64,000 nt of DNA from Plenodomus lindquistii (taxonomy: Eukaryota; Ascomycota; Dothideomycetes; Pleosporales; Leptosphaeriaceae). Made by a program: the position numbers and the translations under genes. Below the pieces are notes generated by a model that was not told the DNA's origin, did not search any database, and worked only from the letters and a program-made list of their open reading frames with translations. The stretch's first letter is position 1; each line of letters begins with the position of its first letter. The stretch lies in NCBI GenBank assembly GCA_025504975.1, contig JANUWI010000020.1, positions 806,001-870,000 on the forward strand. The letters run 5' to 3'. This document shows positions 51,601 to 61,630 of the stretch, in pieces.

Positions 51601-52480
51601 TGACCGCAGCATCAATGTCTGTCCTCTGCTGCCGGATTCGAAATCACTTGCGTTTGGCTTGATGAGCGAGAGAGGCCCTGCGTCGAGGTATAAATCCGCC
51701 CTCTGACGTACTTGGCCTTCTACCCTCCACGGCCACTGCGGCGTGTTCCAAAATGACATTGTCAGTGATCCTATGTCCTTGGGTGCTTGCCTCGGAAAAA
51801 CGCAACTGCGAACGGGGTATGTCTTTGGCTGCTTGCCTCTACAATTCTCAACGGCAAGATCTTGCGTGGAGGGACTTCAAATCATGGATTCATGGAACTA
51901 TGGGTGGAGAGAGTAGAAAGACTTTGACCGTTCAGTTCATGTGCGGAGAGTCTCGAAGCATCTCTAAAGTACCGAAGAAGCAACCGCATGTGTGGGGCGT
52001 GGATTGAAGCTCCATTTTCCACAATGAACTAGAGTTCATCTCATGGGGGGGAGGGCTGGCGGCCGAGAAAACAGATTCAGATATCTGCCATGGGTAGGAG
52101 GGCTTGTCCTAAAAAGCGGGAATGCGGCATACATGGGGCTGCGTTCGAAACACTTGGAACCTTTTTAATGTGGCTGGGACTTGTGCTCCTCGGGCACAAA
52201 TACCTTCTCTCTCGCTCTTCTTTCCCCCTCACACCCATCTCCCCCCTGGTGTTCAAAACGACGTTGAATTCTACCCATGGGGGGAGAGGGCTGGCGTCGA
52301 AACGGCATTTCGAAAGTATGATGAGTGGGAGCTGGAGGAGTGGCTCCTCGGGCACAAATACCTTCTCTCTCGCTCTTCTTTCCCCCTCACACCCATCTCC
52401 CCCCTGGTGTTCAAAATGCAGTAGACCACTGTCCATGGGGGAGGAGGGCTGGCGGCTGAAAAACGGCTTCTGTTGCGCCG
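48700..52480. repeat. Modular repeat array with recurring AAAA-boundary modules
   Basis: The region is built from recurring short modules: a TATA-like taaatac/caaatac piece followed by ctcttct and cacacacatc; ggtgtc(c/t)gaaaa; and catggg followed by gagggctggcggcc and a short A-run. Modules end in NAAAA and recur roughly every 40-110 bp in varying order. No protein similarity is evident in any frame. The open frames (for example 48789-49151, 49215-49487, 50012-50539) look like chance. Compare the 321-bp satellite at 50985-51790 within it. Confidence 0.6.
50985..51790. repeat. 321-bp tandem satellite, two full copies and a partial third
   Basis: The anchor word cggattcgaaatcacttgc starts at 50991, 51312 and 51633, a constant 321-bp period. 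Copies differ by a handful of bases. Each copy contains taaatccgccctctgacg, gtgttccaaaatgac and ggtggaggactctttcc-type modules of the surrounding array. The length divides by three, so frames stay open through it. Confidence 0.92.
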
Positions 52481-53224
52481 ATGGGAGTTCTTCGCCCCCT
52501 TGAACGTGATGCTCACAGGCTGAGAAACGATGTCTATCATCAACCGCTACGTGAGAGGAGAGTGAAAGCAAAAGCGATCGACCCCAGCATCAACCTCGCG
52601 ACTTGCATCACGACTAATGGCGGTACAAATGCGCACTTTTCTGGAACAAGGAGCTATACATGCCGCGAGCTGGCAAGCCTGCAGGGCATTCCGCCGACCT
52701 TCAATTTCTCAGGAACACCAACCCAGGCAAAGAAACAGTGTGGCAATGCGTGGCCAACCAAATCCAACACTATATATTTCACAGACTGGGCTGCACACAA
52801 AGAGGCTTTTGAAGCAGGTTGGATCGGCGCAGAGGATGAAGTCCTCGATCTATACGCTTTCCTGGAAGACAAGGGCTTCACGGTTCCGAGGCCGCAGGCT
52901 ATCGACATTGAAGGCTTATCAGACGACGGCTTTCTGGATCATCGCACTGGTGCTGCTGAACCTGAGTGGCGCTACTTGACGCGAATCACCAAGACTGTCA
53001 AGCCATTACGACCTTTGAAGCTGTGGGCTAAGAGGAAGGAGCTGAATCGTGTTCTAGCAAGGCGCGAGGTGCGTCGCGCAGGCCGCGCTTTTGAATCAGT
53101 AGGTAGCCGCTTTGCAAGCATCGCTCGACATGCTGATACACAAGCTCGTTTCGTCAACTCACGTCGTCGTCGGGACCGAGACTGGATCGAAGATGAAGAA
53201 GGCCATGTTGTCATTACCGATTGA
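52481..53224 (+). pseudogene. C-terminal part of a C5 DNA methyltransferase (RID/DMT-like)
   Basis: From about 52560 the frame reads N-L-A-T-C-I-T-T-N-G-G then Y-T-C-R-E-L-A-S-L-Q-G-I-P and K-K-Q-C-G-N-A, the motif IX-X region of cytosine-5 methyltransferases as in fungal RID-type enzymes (family G-N-A-V-P; here G-N-A-W-P). A ~150-residue basic tail follows to a TGA at 53222-53224. No start codon context or upstream domain exists: to the left lies the modular repeat array. The catalytic P-C and E-N-V motifs are absent. The frame continues open past the TGA into the next feature. Confidence 0.65.
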
Positions 53225-54361
53225 TTGATCAAGCCTCGGTCTACCCAAGACTCAGAAGGGTCTGAACTAGAGTTCATCTCCGTCCGCAGCTTCACGACTC
53301 CCTCGAAGTCATCCAGTACAGGCTCTTGTGCCTCCGGAGAAGCAAGGAACGAACATTCAAGTCTCCACCCTGTCAAACTTCCCGACGTAGAGATCCAGCG
53401 CGCCCAGCTTAGTGGAGGGACTATCGTCAGGCCTAGGCACACATTGGAGTTGATAGATCACTCTACACAGTCTTCAGGAGCAATGCAGAGTGGCGACTTT
53501 CTCTACGTCAGATCTATTATCAAGAACCTCGAGACCGATGAAGTCAGATTCCGCGGACACCGCATGAGGCGCACGAAGTATCTTGGTCAGATCTTTGACT
53601 GTAAGTTCTGATTACTGCAAGTCACACACCCTACTAATGCAACATTAGGGAAGCTCAACGAGCTCTGCATTGTGCTTCATGTTGAGGAAGGCGACACCAG
53701 ATGTCCATTCATCGCAGGCCTTGAGGACGTGAGCATGAACGAAGTCCTTTGTCCGCGCGAATGCGCACTCACCAATAAGCCCTATCCGCTCCTAAGCTTC
53801 CGCGACGGTGGAAATGCTGCATTTCCTACAAACATGAGCGAATCAGAGATCCGTCGTCAGATCTATCATGGCGGCCGGCTTGCCTGTCGAGTCGTCAGTA
53901 TCCGCTTCATGCATCAGAAGAACAGTGCGAAACAGACGCCCCGCAGCGGCATTGTGCGGCATTTGTACTCACACGAAGCGAGCACACCTGGTTCAAGCTC
54001 CTCCAACTCTTCAACGGGAAGCTTGGTTAGGGGTAGCTCCCGTGGAGCTTCCATCACTATAGAGGATGACGATGATAACGACCTTGTTGTCGTAAGCACC
54101 AACAAGAGACGCGCCCGCTCAGACTCTATAGACATCCTGGAAGAATCTCCACCAAAGAAGTCACTACCTCATCCGATTAAAGACAGTCGCTACACATTCA
54201 GGGACTGCTTCTGCGGGGTCAGGGGTGCGTCCCAAGGCGCTCGTCAAGCTGGTCTATACGTGCGATGGGGTCTCGATGCAGACACGCTAGCCCTACAAGC
54301 TTATCGTCAAAACCATCCTAGGGCCTCTGCGTTTCTCGCCGCGCGTAGCAACATAAAGTAG
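53225..54361 (+). pseudogene. N-terminal part of a C5 DNA methyltransferase (BAH-like region plus motif I)
   Basis: This is in frame with the preceding piece across its TGA. A BAH-like block (G-D-F-L-Y-V-R-S-I, R-x-K-Y-L-G-Q, an intron at about 53600-53648 with GTAAGT donor, E-L-C-I-V-L-H-V, E-C-A-L-T-N-K-P-Y-P) and an acidic linker lead to F-C-G-V-R-G-A-S-Q-G-A-R-Q-A-G-L-Y-V-R-W-G-L-D, the S-adenosylmethionine-binding motif I (family F-C-G-x-G-G). The frame ends at 54361 shortly after Y-R-Q-N-H-P, before the catalytic Cys motif. RID-type enzymes are required for RIP in Neurospora; this locus lacks the catalytic centre. Confidence 0.68.
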
Positions 54362-54711
54362 ACATTTAGCCTAGCATCTTATAATTAACACATAAAGAAC
54401 TTCTACATGCTATTATACAATATAGGCAAGGTAGGCTATACTGTTAGGTGTAAGCATTGTATAGAGAATATATACTTAGTTTCTTCTACTTGCACTATAG
54501 TTAGTACACATAGCTATAGTAACCCCTTTGCTGTGTAGGTACACAATAGCCTAGGGGTATACTATATCTACTTTTCTCTATCCTTAAAGTAAAGTTACTC
54601 TATACCATAGCGTGTAGTAGAGCTAGCCTTTTCTACTCTTTACTACAGATCTATACGTAAATCTTTTACGCTACCCATCCGACTACCCTCTTACTCTACC
54701 TAGCTGTAAGC
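54362..54711. other. A+T-rich gap, no supported gene
   Basis: Tracts of ctata/tagta type precede the BTB-like gene; its promoter presumably lies here. Confidence 0.4.
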
Positions 54712-55872
54712 ATGGCAGACGTACCTCAAGATCGCCGTATTCTCATTGATCCTACTGGCGGAGTCTTGGTGTCTATCCGTCCGGACACGACTAACCTTGC
54801 TCCTACCCTTGGAAGCGTAGTAGAGCACCCACCTACCTTCCAAGTCCGCGCTGAAGCACTTACCGCCTCCTCAAGCTACCTCCAGGTCGCCCTGTCAGGG
54901 AGATTTGCGCCGCTGCCCTGTGCGCCAGATGGAGCGAGGGTTGTCTATGTCGACCCTAAGATAGCCCCTCAGGCTCTAGAGTGGATATTGCGCGCTCTGC
55001 ACGACCCTACCACTGTGATCCCTACGACTGATCCCATGCTGGACGTGCTAGAGTGCATGACTGACCTAGCGCTAGACCCCAACGCCCTGCGCCCAAACTA
55101 CTACCAATGGCGAAAAGCGCTTGGTCTTACGGAGCACGTATCTGATCTGGTCCGACGTCTGTGCAGCGATAAGGCGCCTCCTCTACCGCAGTCCAGGGTT
55201 CTGATGCCTCGCACGTTCACTGGGTCTCTATACAGACATCTTTGCAGTGAGCGTGGCGTTACTACAAAGGACTTCGTTCACCTAGGTCTTCTCGGCTATT
55301 TTGAACCAAACGAATTCTCTGTCTTCGCGTCGTTGCTGGTGAGAGAGCGAAAACTACCGCTGGTAAGTCTTGACAACCATCCAAGCTTGGCCCGGATGGT
55401 GGATCGTATCAACATCCGTCGAGATTCCGTCATCCGGAGCGAGTTTAACAGAATCCCTAACATGATTGCCAAGCTGACGTACGCAGCGCAGGTGAACCCA
55501 GATCCGGCAACGCCAGAGCTGGAGGAAAGGCCATTTCGCGGGTGCTCTTCTGCCTGTACGTGTGGCCAGCAGATCCTGCCACAGCTGCAAGCAGCCTTGA
55601 CTACCCGGTTCGACACGGCTCCACTGCGCGCCCTGCAGCAGCGCAATGGCTCTAGAGGCTTTACTGTAACAGAGCTTCATATGTATGTGCTAGATGCGAT
55701 ATTGTACACTAGACCCCAGGGGACGATAACCTGCAGCTGTGGGCCGATCTTTCAAGGCAGCGCCTGCTGGCAGGCTATGCTTACTTTTGCTGGGTACTTG
55801 TTTACCAATTATACGCTAACAGAATTCCGCAAGGCAGACATGGTCTGCCTCCAAGCAGACACCCTACTATAA
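54712..55872 (+). CDS. BTB/POZ-like fungal protein
   Basis: A single 386-residue frame with an intact ATG. Residues ~15-110 follow the loose fungal BTB pattern: L-I-D-P-T-G-G-V-L-V-S-I, F-Q-V-R-A-E-A-L-T-A-S-S-S-Y-L-Q-V-A-L-S-G-R-F (the V-H/S-x-x-L...S-x-x-F core), V-Y-V-D-P and A-L-E-W-I-L-R-A-L-H. BTB domains dimerise and often recruit Cullin-3. The C-terminal half has two Cys clusters (C-S-S-A-C-T-C; C-S-C-G) but no known domain. Codon use looks normal and there is no damage. Identification rests on the N-terminal pattern only. Confidence 0.55.
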   Translation: MADVPQDRRILIDPTGGVLVSIRPDTTNLAPTLGSVVEHPPTFQVRAEALTASSSYLQVALSGRFAPLPCAPDGARVVYVDPKIAPQALEWILRALHDPTTVIPTTDPMLDVLECMTDLALDPNALRPNYYQWRKALGLTEHVSDLVRRLCSDKAPPLPQSRVLMPRTFTGSLYRHLCSERGVTTKDFVHLGLLGYFEPNEFSVFASLLVRERKLPLVSLDNHPSLARMVDRINIRRDSVIRSEFNRIPNMIAKLTYAAQVNPDPATPELEERPFRGCSSACTCGQQILPQLQAALTTRFDTAPLRALQQRNGSRGFTVTELHMYVLDAILYTRPQGTITCSCGPIFQGSACWQAMLTFAGYLFTNYTLTEFRKADMVCLQADTLL

Positions 55873-56036
55873 ACATAGAGGAATACATAACATTCTACTT
55901 GGATAGAACATAAATAGCTATTTTATAGTAACTCTATCTTAGAGAGAGAACTTTTGGTGCAAGTGAAGAAAATTCTAACGTGCAACTAGGCTGGTAAACA
56001 GGTAGGGTATATGGCCATGTGTACCGGCTGGGGTGA

Positions 56037-56585
56037 TTGTTGGCTGTGGTAGTGGTCGCGGAAATGGTGCCGCGGGATGACTTCCTAGCTCAGAGAATCT
56101 CATTCTCTTTGGGGGCAGACGCGCCCTGCCCTAAAACCGTGCATACCAAGCTTTGGCGAGCCCGACGAGACCAGGCTCCTACCGTACCGTGGAGCGCCTT
56201 GCAGCTCCTCAAGGCTAGTAAGACTGCAGGTTTAGAAGTAGATGACCATTGGAGAGTGGGCCGTGTAAATAGAGGGTCGAGCAAATGGGAGCCGGTGTGG
56301 GAGCGCGGGCTGGCTCCTGTGCTGGCGATGCGCGAGCAGATTCGCGACAAGAGTCTGACAGAACTAGAGGAGTTGATGATTGCCTATGCCCTAGAGCTCG
56401 GCCAGGAAGGCAGGGCTGAAGACACGCCCGCGGCCCAGGAAGTGCCTGCGCACCAGACGCGCAGGCGCAGCGTACGCGATTTCTTCGGGCAGCGAGGGCA
56501 AGGCAGCGCAAGGGGCAGCACCGCCTCACAAGCAGGAACCAGCTCCCATAGTTCGTTCCGACCGTCGTCCGAGAGTGGTAGATGA
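56037..56585 (+). CDS. Unrecognised basic protein with a PIP-like S-V-R-D-F-F segment
   Basis: The frame has 182 codons; the start is uncertain because upstream sequence is poor in ATG context. The N-terminal part is compact (T-K-L-W-R-A-R-R, W-R-V-G-R-V-N-R), then a helical segment, then a Gly/Ser/Gln-rich tail. The R-R-R-S-V-R-D-F-F-G segment resembles a degenerate PCNA-interacting peptide (x-x-x-V-x-x-F-F). Same-region neighbours are the BTB-like gene upstream and the large minus-strand gene downstream. It could be a 3' exon of a longer gene. Function unknown. Confidence 0.35.
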   Translation: MLAVVVVAEMVPRDDFLAQRISFSLGADAPCPKTVHTKLWRARRDQAPTVPWSALQLLKASKTAGLEVDDHWRVGRVNRGSSKWEPVWERGLAPVLAMREQIRDKSLTELEELMIAYALELGQEGRAEDTPAAQEVPAHQTRRRSVRDFFGQRGQGSARGSTASQAGTSSHSSFRPSSESGR

Positions 56586-57114
56586 GGTTGTTGTTGTGTT
56601 TTGTGTCCATGGAGAGGTTCTTCAAGCGCGTGCTTAGTTCTGCAGCGCGCCAAGCTTTGTTAGTTAGTCACGAGATTTACTACTACACCCCAGCATTGCT
56701 ATAGACTTGTACTCTTTACAAACTCTACCCAACGTGCGCCTGTACAATGGTTATTAAATCATTCTCTGTGATGCCCCTGTTACCTAGTTGTAGCGCTTGT
56801 ATAGCTCTAGCCTAGGTATTACGTGTCGCCCAAGGCTGTAGCCACGGCGATACTTGTTGCGCAAAATTCATGATTTAAAACACAACGCAATATGCTTCAA
56901 AAAATTCCCATTCCACCACAACATGATCAAATGGTATAGTACTTCTACAAGTGGGTATTTGAAGCAAGGAGAACACGATGCATGTATTTTCAACTAGATG
57001 CGACGTTACTGTAGGGCTGTTACAGCGCTGTAGTCGCTCCCGTCGCTATTCGGAGTGGGCTGCAAGTAGAGAACTGCACAACAAACAACGCTACGTTAAA
57101 CTGGAGGCTTATTA
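56586..57114. other. Intergenic, no supported gene
   Basis: A+T-rich 3' regions of two convergent genes. Confidence 0.45.
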
Positions 57115-59073
57115 CTACGCTACTATAGTTTTTTGTACAGGCTGAAAGAGTTCTACAATAGAGAGCTGCCCTAGACTTTTTAGGTGTTCCCTACTCGGCG
57201 TGGATGAAGCAGCGCGAGTTGGAGTCTCGCCGTCTGCTTCGTCTTCGCTGCTCTCGTCGTCGTCATCGCTGTCTCGCACTTCTAGGAAGACTCGCGCAGG
57301 GCCCTGCCGCGCTACAGCTTCTACTTGGAGTATTTCAGGGTGAGTTATAGGTCCCCCAGCGATACACGCAGCTCCTAACCACCTATCCAGCTGCCGACTT
57401 GCCTGAATCACGCCTGGGTTGACCTTGTGGACGAGCTGCAGCCATACGTCCCATTCTGATACACGGAGAACTTGTTCTACCCACGTGTTTGTGATTATAT
57501 CATAGGGCATCAGGCAAAGAATCCCCCATCCCAATTCACATACAGCCTTGTACCACTTCCGCGCACGCTTTAGCTTGACGCCAAACACAGCCCAATCCAC
57601 GTTAGACAGCTTAGCGTACAGCCTCTTTTTGGCTTCGACCCTGACTCGGCCCCGACCGCTCCGGCGGACGCTGTTATCCTCATCCAGCAGTGCCTGCGTC
57701 TCTTGCTCAAAAGCTCGGGCAAGGAAAGCCATAGCCCACCGGTATTGCACGTGCACGGCGGCGAGTTGCGCCTCACACAATGACACAGTATGCCAGATGC
57801 GCTCAAAGGGGACCGTGTTGCCTTGGGTTGCCTGCGATAGGGCGAAGGAGGGATCTGTGCTGTTGTACGTCTCGTGCTCAAGAGGTATAGCTGGCATTCT
57901 CCGAGAGGGGCGCGGCAAAGGACTTCCAATTGCCCTCCACGTCTGGAGGAAGGAGCTGGCGTGCAACCGAGACGTGTAGTTGCCCAGCTCCCTAGCCTTC
58001 TTCAACATATCCACACCCGTATGGAAGGGTGTCCTGGCCGTGGTGTAGAAGTCATGCCCATCTGTCGGCTGTTTGAAGAGCCACGATATTCTATCCTCAT
58101 CCAAGCGCGTGATGGATTGATAGGCGACCAATTCCACAGCAGGAGCCTTTGATGAAGGGGGTAGCAACCCAAGGCTCGACAGCCGATCCTGCCTCCTCCG
58201 CTCCGCCTTTGCAATGCGCCTCTTCTCAGCGGCACGGTTGTTGTTGGTCACGGTTGTGGTTAGCAAGGCGGGTATCGCATGAGGCTCCACGTCATCTTCC
58301 CCGTCCGCGGTTGCGTCCTCGACGTGGTTCACGTCAGCTGTTTCATCCTCGGTTTGCGTACGCGCTACGCTGCTGTTACACGGCGCATCAGTCATATCAA
58401 CATCACTAGGGTCCTCTCTCGCAGGCTGGCTCATGGGTTGCTCTAGCCCACTTGAACTGCCCTCTAGACTGCGGCGAGGGGTACTCTCCTCCCGCGCTCC
58501 CTGCATTCTGCCATCCTCTACGTGTAGACCACCGCCATCGCTGCTAGGCTGGGTCGCGTTACCACCGCCGCATCCTACAACCGAGTCCTCTTGTCCGTAG
58601 AGCTGGCTTGGCTCGCTTTCTACCGTCTCTGCTTCTTCTCCAATGTCGGAGAGTTGCAAAGGGTTGACTCGAGGACCCGGCACGGTCGCAAAATCTCGTG
58701 AGACGAATTGGTTCGGCTGAGCGGAGGGTGGCGGGACACGACTAGGTATGTCGTCGGCGTCTGGCGGGGGAGGTTGCCCAGTTGCGGCCACCGCATGTCT
58801 GATTGTGCTCCAGACTCGCTCTGGTACGATACCCGGAGGAACCGCGTCGTATATCACGCACAGGGCGCCAAGCAGGGAATGGGCTACAATGATGGGGTGG
58901 AGAGGGTCGGGGAGGATGACCCACCCAGCGTTGACACTGCGCCCACGGGTATGTTCTGGACTGGAGGAGAGGGCATGAACAAGTGCAGCGCGATAGTCTG
59001 ATTGAGGACAATATATATCGTGGCGACGATAGTCCTCTACTTGATACAGATGCTCAACGGCGCGTGCAGACAT
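57115..59073 (-). CDS. Large unrecognised protein, 652 residues
   Basis: A long intact single frame from ATG 59073. Residues ~1-110 are compact. About 110-280 is acidic, Ser/Pro/Gly-rich and probably disordered. From ~280 a basic A-E-K-R-R-I-A-K-A-E-R-R-R-Q-D-R helix starts a helical region. A Trp-rich folded part (Y-R-W-A-M-A-F-L-A-R-A, W-Y-K-A-V-C-E-L-G-W) spans ~400-590, followed by an Asp/Glu run and a C-terminal Q-L-S-I-V-E-L-F-Q-P. The frame is far longer than chance with no nonsense codon. I do not recognise it. A DNA-associated role is possible from the basic helix and PIP-like tail, but that is a guess. Confidence 0.6.
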   Translation of the reverse strand: MSARAVEHLYQVEDYRRHDIYCPQSDYRAALVHALSSSPEHTRGRSVNAGWVILPDPLHPIIVAHSLLGALCVIYDAVPPGIVPERVWSTIRHAVAATGQPPPPDADDIPSRVPPPSAQPNQFVSRDFATVPGPRVNPLQLSDIGEEAETVESEPSQLYGQEDSVVGCGGGNATQPSSDGGGLHVEDGRMQGAREESTPRRSLEGSSSGLEQPMSQPAREDPSDVDMTDAPCNSSVARTQTEDETADVNHVEDATADGEDDVEPHAIPALLTTTVTNNNRAAEKRRIAKAERRRQDRLSSLGLLPPSSKAPAVELVAYQSITRLDEDRISWLFKQPTDGHDFYTTARTPFHTGVDMLKKARELGNYTSRLHASSFLQTWRAIGSPLPRPSRRMPAIPLEHETYNSTDPSFALSQATQGNTVPFERIWHTVSLCEAQLAAVHVQYRWAMAFLARAFEQETQALLDEDNSVRRSGRGRVRVEAKKRLYAKLSNVDWAVFGVKLKRARKWYKAVCELGWGILCLMPYDIITNTWVEQVLRVSEWDVWLQLVHKVNPGVIQASRQLDRWLGAACIAGGPITHPEILQVEAVARQGPARVFLEVRDSDDDDESSEDEADGETPTRAASSTPSREHLKSLGQLSIVELFQPVQKTIVA

Positions 59074-59910
59074 TAGAAATGCTATGGGAACAATCGAGTT
59101 TCTTTAGCAAGTTTGGTTGACGCGTCTTATCAAGTTTCGCGTTCAGTTGGGGGACTGGCAGTCCTCCAGCTGCTAGCGCGGCCTATGCTCCACGACTAAC
59201 GGGCCGACTGTTCTGCTAAGACCCCGCTAAACTGCACAGGATCATCTGTATAAACGTAGCAACGCCCAAAAGCATTCATTTAAGTCTGTAGTACAGCTTC
59301 CCTTACCTACTCAGGCAGGTAAACTCGCCCTGGCTTGCTAACGTGCAGGATATGGCCAATTCTCTGATCGGTAAGCGCGGCCTAGAGCTCCAAGTGAGTT
59401 TTATTAAAAGTGCGACTACCTCTCGCGCATGTCAACCATAGAGGGAACGTGGTGGTTTGCTTACGCAGTTGTGTTGACGCGTCTTGCTCCTCAACTGCTA
59501 CCCGCAGCAGACCAGCAGTTATGAAGCCAACAGTAAGTTCTACAGGCTAATCTAATTTTGAATACAACCAGATGACATGACGTACAGGATGCGCTGTTCA
59601 AAATACATACGCAGACGTTTAGGTATTGTAGCTATTATAAGCACGTTAGATTCTCTTACTATCCTGTAGGCCTGAGGGTTGTAGAGTAGATAACTAATAG
59701 GGTGATAGCTAGATAAAGGAAGTATACTCTTCAAACAGCGTGCTAACAGAGTCTCGTGAACCATGCGTTGAGTAGATAGAAGGTGAATAGCAGACCTGGG
59801 TACTGGACGGCACAGACTTTACACGACCTGGGTAGGTGCTTGGTACGTACGAGTAGTCTGCTGTTGCGACTTTCTCCCGTGAAGTAGCAAGCGGTAGCGG
59901 GGGAAGGGGT
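59074..59910. other. Intergenic, no supported gene
   Basis: Upstream of the large minus-strand gene. Short frames without motifs. Confidence 0.4.
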
Positions 59911-60478
59911 TTGTCTGGCCCGTCCAGACTTGTCTCTACTAGCTCTGAGATTCGCTTTGTGTTGATGCGTGCTCTTGGTGGAAACGCCGGAGGGAGGGTC
60001 GTAGGGTCTCGCGGCCCTGGGCACAGGGGCGAGTTGCTGTACCCTAGCGTCGGCCCTGCATTTTGTAAGTACGTCTCGGCTACGGCAACTAGACACGGTA
60101 CTTACTCTGGCCAGATTTTGGCTCCTGTGTCCCTAGCGATAGATTTCCCCTGGTTGGAGCTAGACGTTGGCTGGCAATCAGCTCAACAGGACATAGGCTT
60201 TTTCTGGAAAGGGTTGAAGAAGATCCGTGAACAGACTGTAGTTGATAGGATGGAGAAGGGTGGCGAGGCGAAATAGAGGTTCGCTGGCCACTGCCCTTTA
60301 CTTGGAATGCCTCCGAATCCAATACGGCCGGAAGATGCGTGGCTGCGGCTAGATCTACCGGCTCAGCTGGTAGCAATGGGATGGTAGGAGGATGGCCTGG
60401 CCGCTTCTCAGCATGCAGGGCTGACTTTGGGACGATTGCACTCGGATACCCTTTGCAGAAGTAGGTTGGGCTAGACAA
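59911..60478. other. Possible coding region, strand unresolved
   Basis: A plus-strand frame (59911-60276, 121 codons, ending D-I-G-F-F-W-K-G-L-K-K-I) and a minus-strand frame (60089-60478, 129 codons) overlap. The last 70 codons of the plus frame look more protein-like, but I recognise neither and cannot choose. Confidence 0.3.
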
Positions 60479-60562
60479 GTCTTGGTCGCGCCAGTCGGTC
60501 TGGGAGCATAGGGTAGTAGAGCCTGCGTATAGTTAGCACGTTGTATGATAATCCTCTATTCG

Positions 60563-60745
60563 CTATGTCTGCTTACTACGATCTAGGCGTGTTATCGCTC
60601 TTGGTAGTAGCCCTTCTACGTCTGATCTTCCCTTCTTTTGGTACAACCGAATTGTGTAGACAATACTCGCAGTAAGAAGAAGACCTATATTTATGCATCC
60701 AAATACAATGATAGCAACGAGAAGTTGACTTTGGATGGACAGCAT
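60563..60745 (-). CDS. Possible 60-residue single-pass membrane peptide
   Basis: Starts with a ~25-residue hydrophobic helix (L-L-V-A-I-I-V-F-G-C-I-N-I-G-L-L-L-T-A) followed by a basic tail. It is too short to be sure; it could be an exon of a longer gene or chance. Confidence 0.25.
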   Translation of the reverse strand: MLSIQSQLLVAIIVFGCINIGLLLTASIVYTIRLYQKKGRSDVEGLLPRAITRLDRSKQT

Positions 60746-61630
60746 AGCGTATGGAGAAGAGGTACGAACCTACAAAAGCAAAACTAAGAACATAGGATGT
60801 ATCTCAAACAAGTAGTATGAGCGTGGGCATACGAACAAATAGCTAGTCTACTGTAGGGGCCTTGAAGTAAGTTCCCTTTGATTCTGCCTCACCGTGCTCT
60901 AGCCACGCCGCATAAGGCTATACGCTGTAATGCTTAGATGCATGCTAGGATGTCTTACTACACCTAGTTGTACGGTCCCACTCGGCGGCTCTTCTTCAGA
61001 CACTATCCGCGGGAACGCTTTGCCTTCGCCCAATGGCTTGTTCTATAGCTGCTTCCAAGCGTGCAGACCTAGTTGATCCACAGAATCTTTCCAAGAGGAG
61101 GTATAGTAGGCGTACAGACTCTTTGCAGGAGGATGCGCGGGGTGCGCAGACTCGTTGCGGCAGGAGGCACAGTAGGCACGTAGAATTGTTGCAGCAGGAG
61201 GAGGCGCAGCGGGCGCGTAGAATTATCGTAGGAAGAGGCACAGTTGGCACATGCACTCGTTGCAGAAGGAGGCACGAGTAGCTTCTAGAGGGTTACAGGG
61301 AGCTGTCTTGACCAGCGCTTACAGAACTGCTCCACTAACAGCTTAAGCAGCCAGCGCTGGGCTGCGCGCGGTAGAACAGACGCACGAGAAGCATAGAAAT
61401 AGAGCTTGGCCTGCATGGGCACTATCCTAGCAAGCTTGTAGAAGCTTATATCAAGAGCAATTTACCAATCTAACGAGTAGTGTGTTACAGAGCTGTCCAT
61501 TGCAGTATAGCGTTGCGAGGGTATTCACCTATAATGTATGTCCTAGACTGCAGTAGCTCCATGCAAAAAACCACACTTCTCGTCCTATCGAGCCCTTTCC
61601 AAACACCAACTGTCAACTAGCTATACCACG
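60746..61630. repeat. Intergenic with a degenerate G/A-rich short repeat
   Basis: At about 61090-61280 five or so imperfect copies of a 30-35 bp unit with ggaggcacagt(a/t)ggcac occur. The open frames there on both strands are periodic. The remainder is the promoter side of the SGNH hydrolase gene. Confidence 0.45.

Noticed and set aside
50012..52571. Several 70-165 codon frames in the modular array, including 52077-52571 on the minus strand
   Set aside because: They cross module boundaries, repeat with the modules, and show no protein-like conservation or splice pattern.
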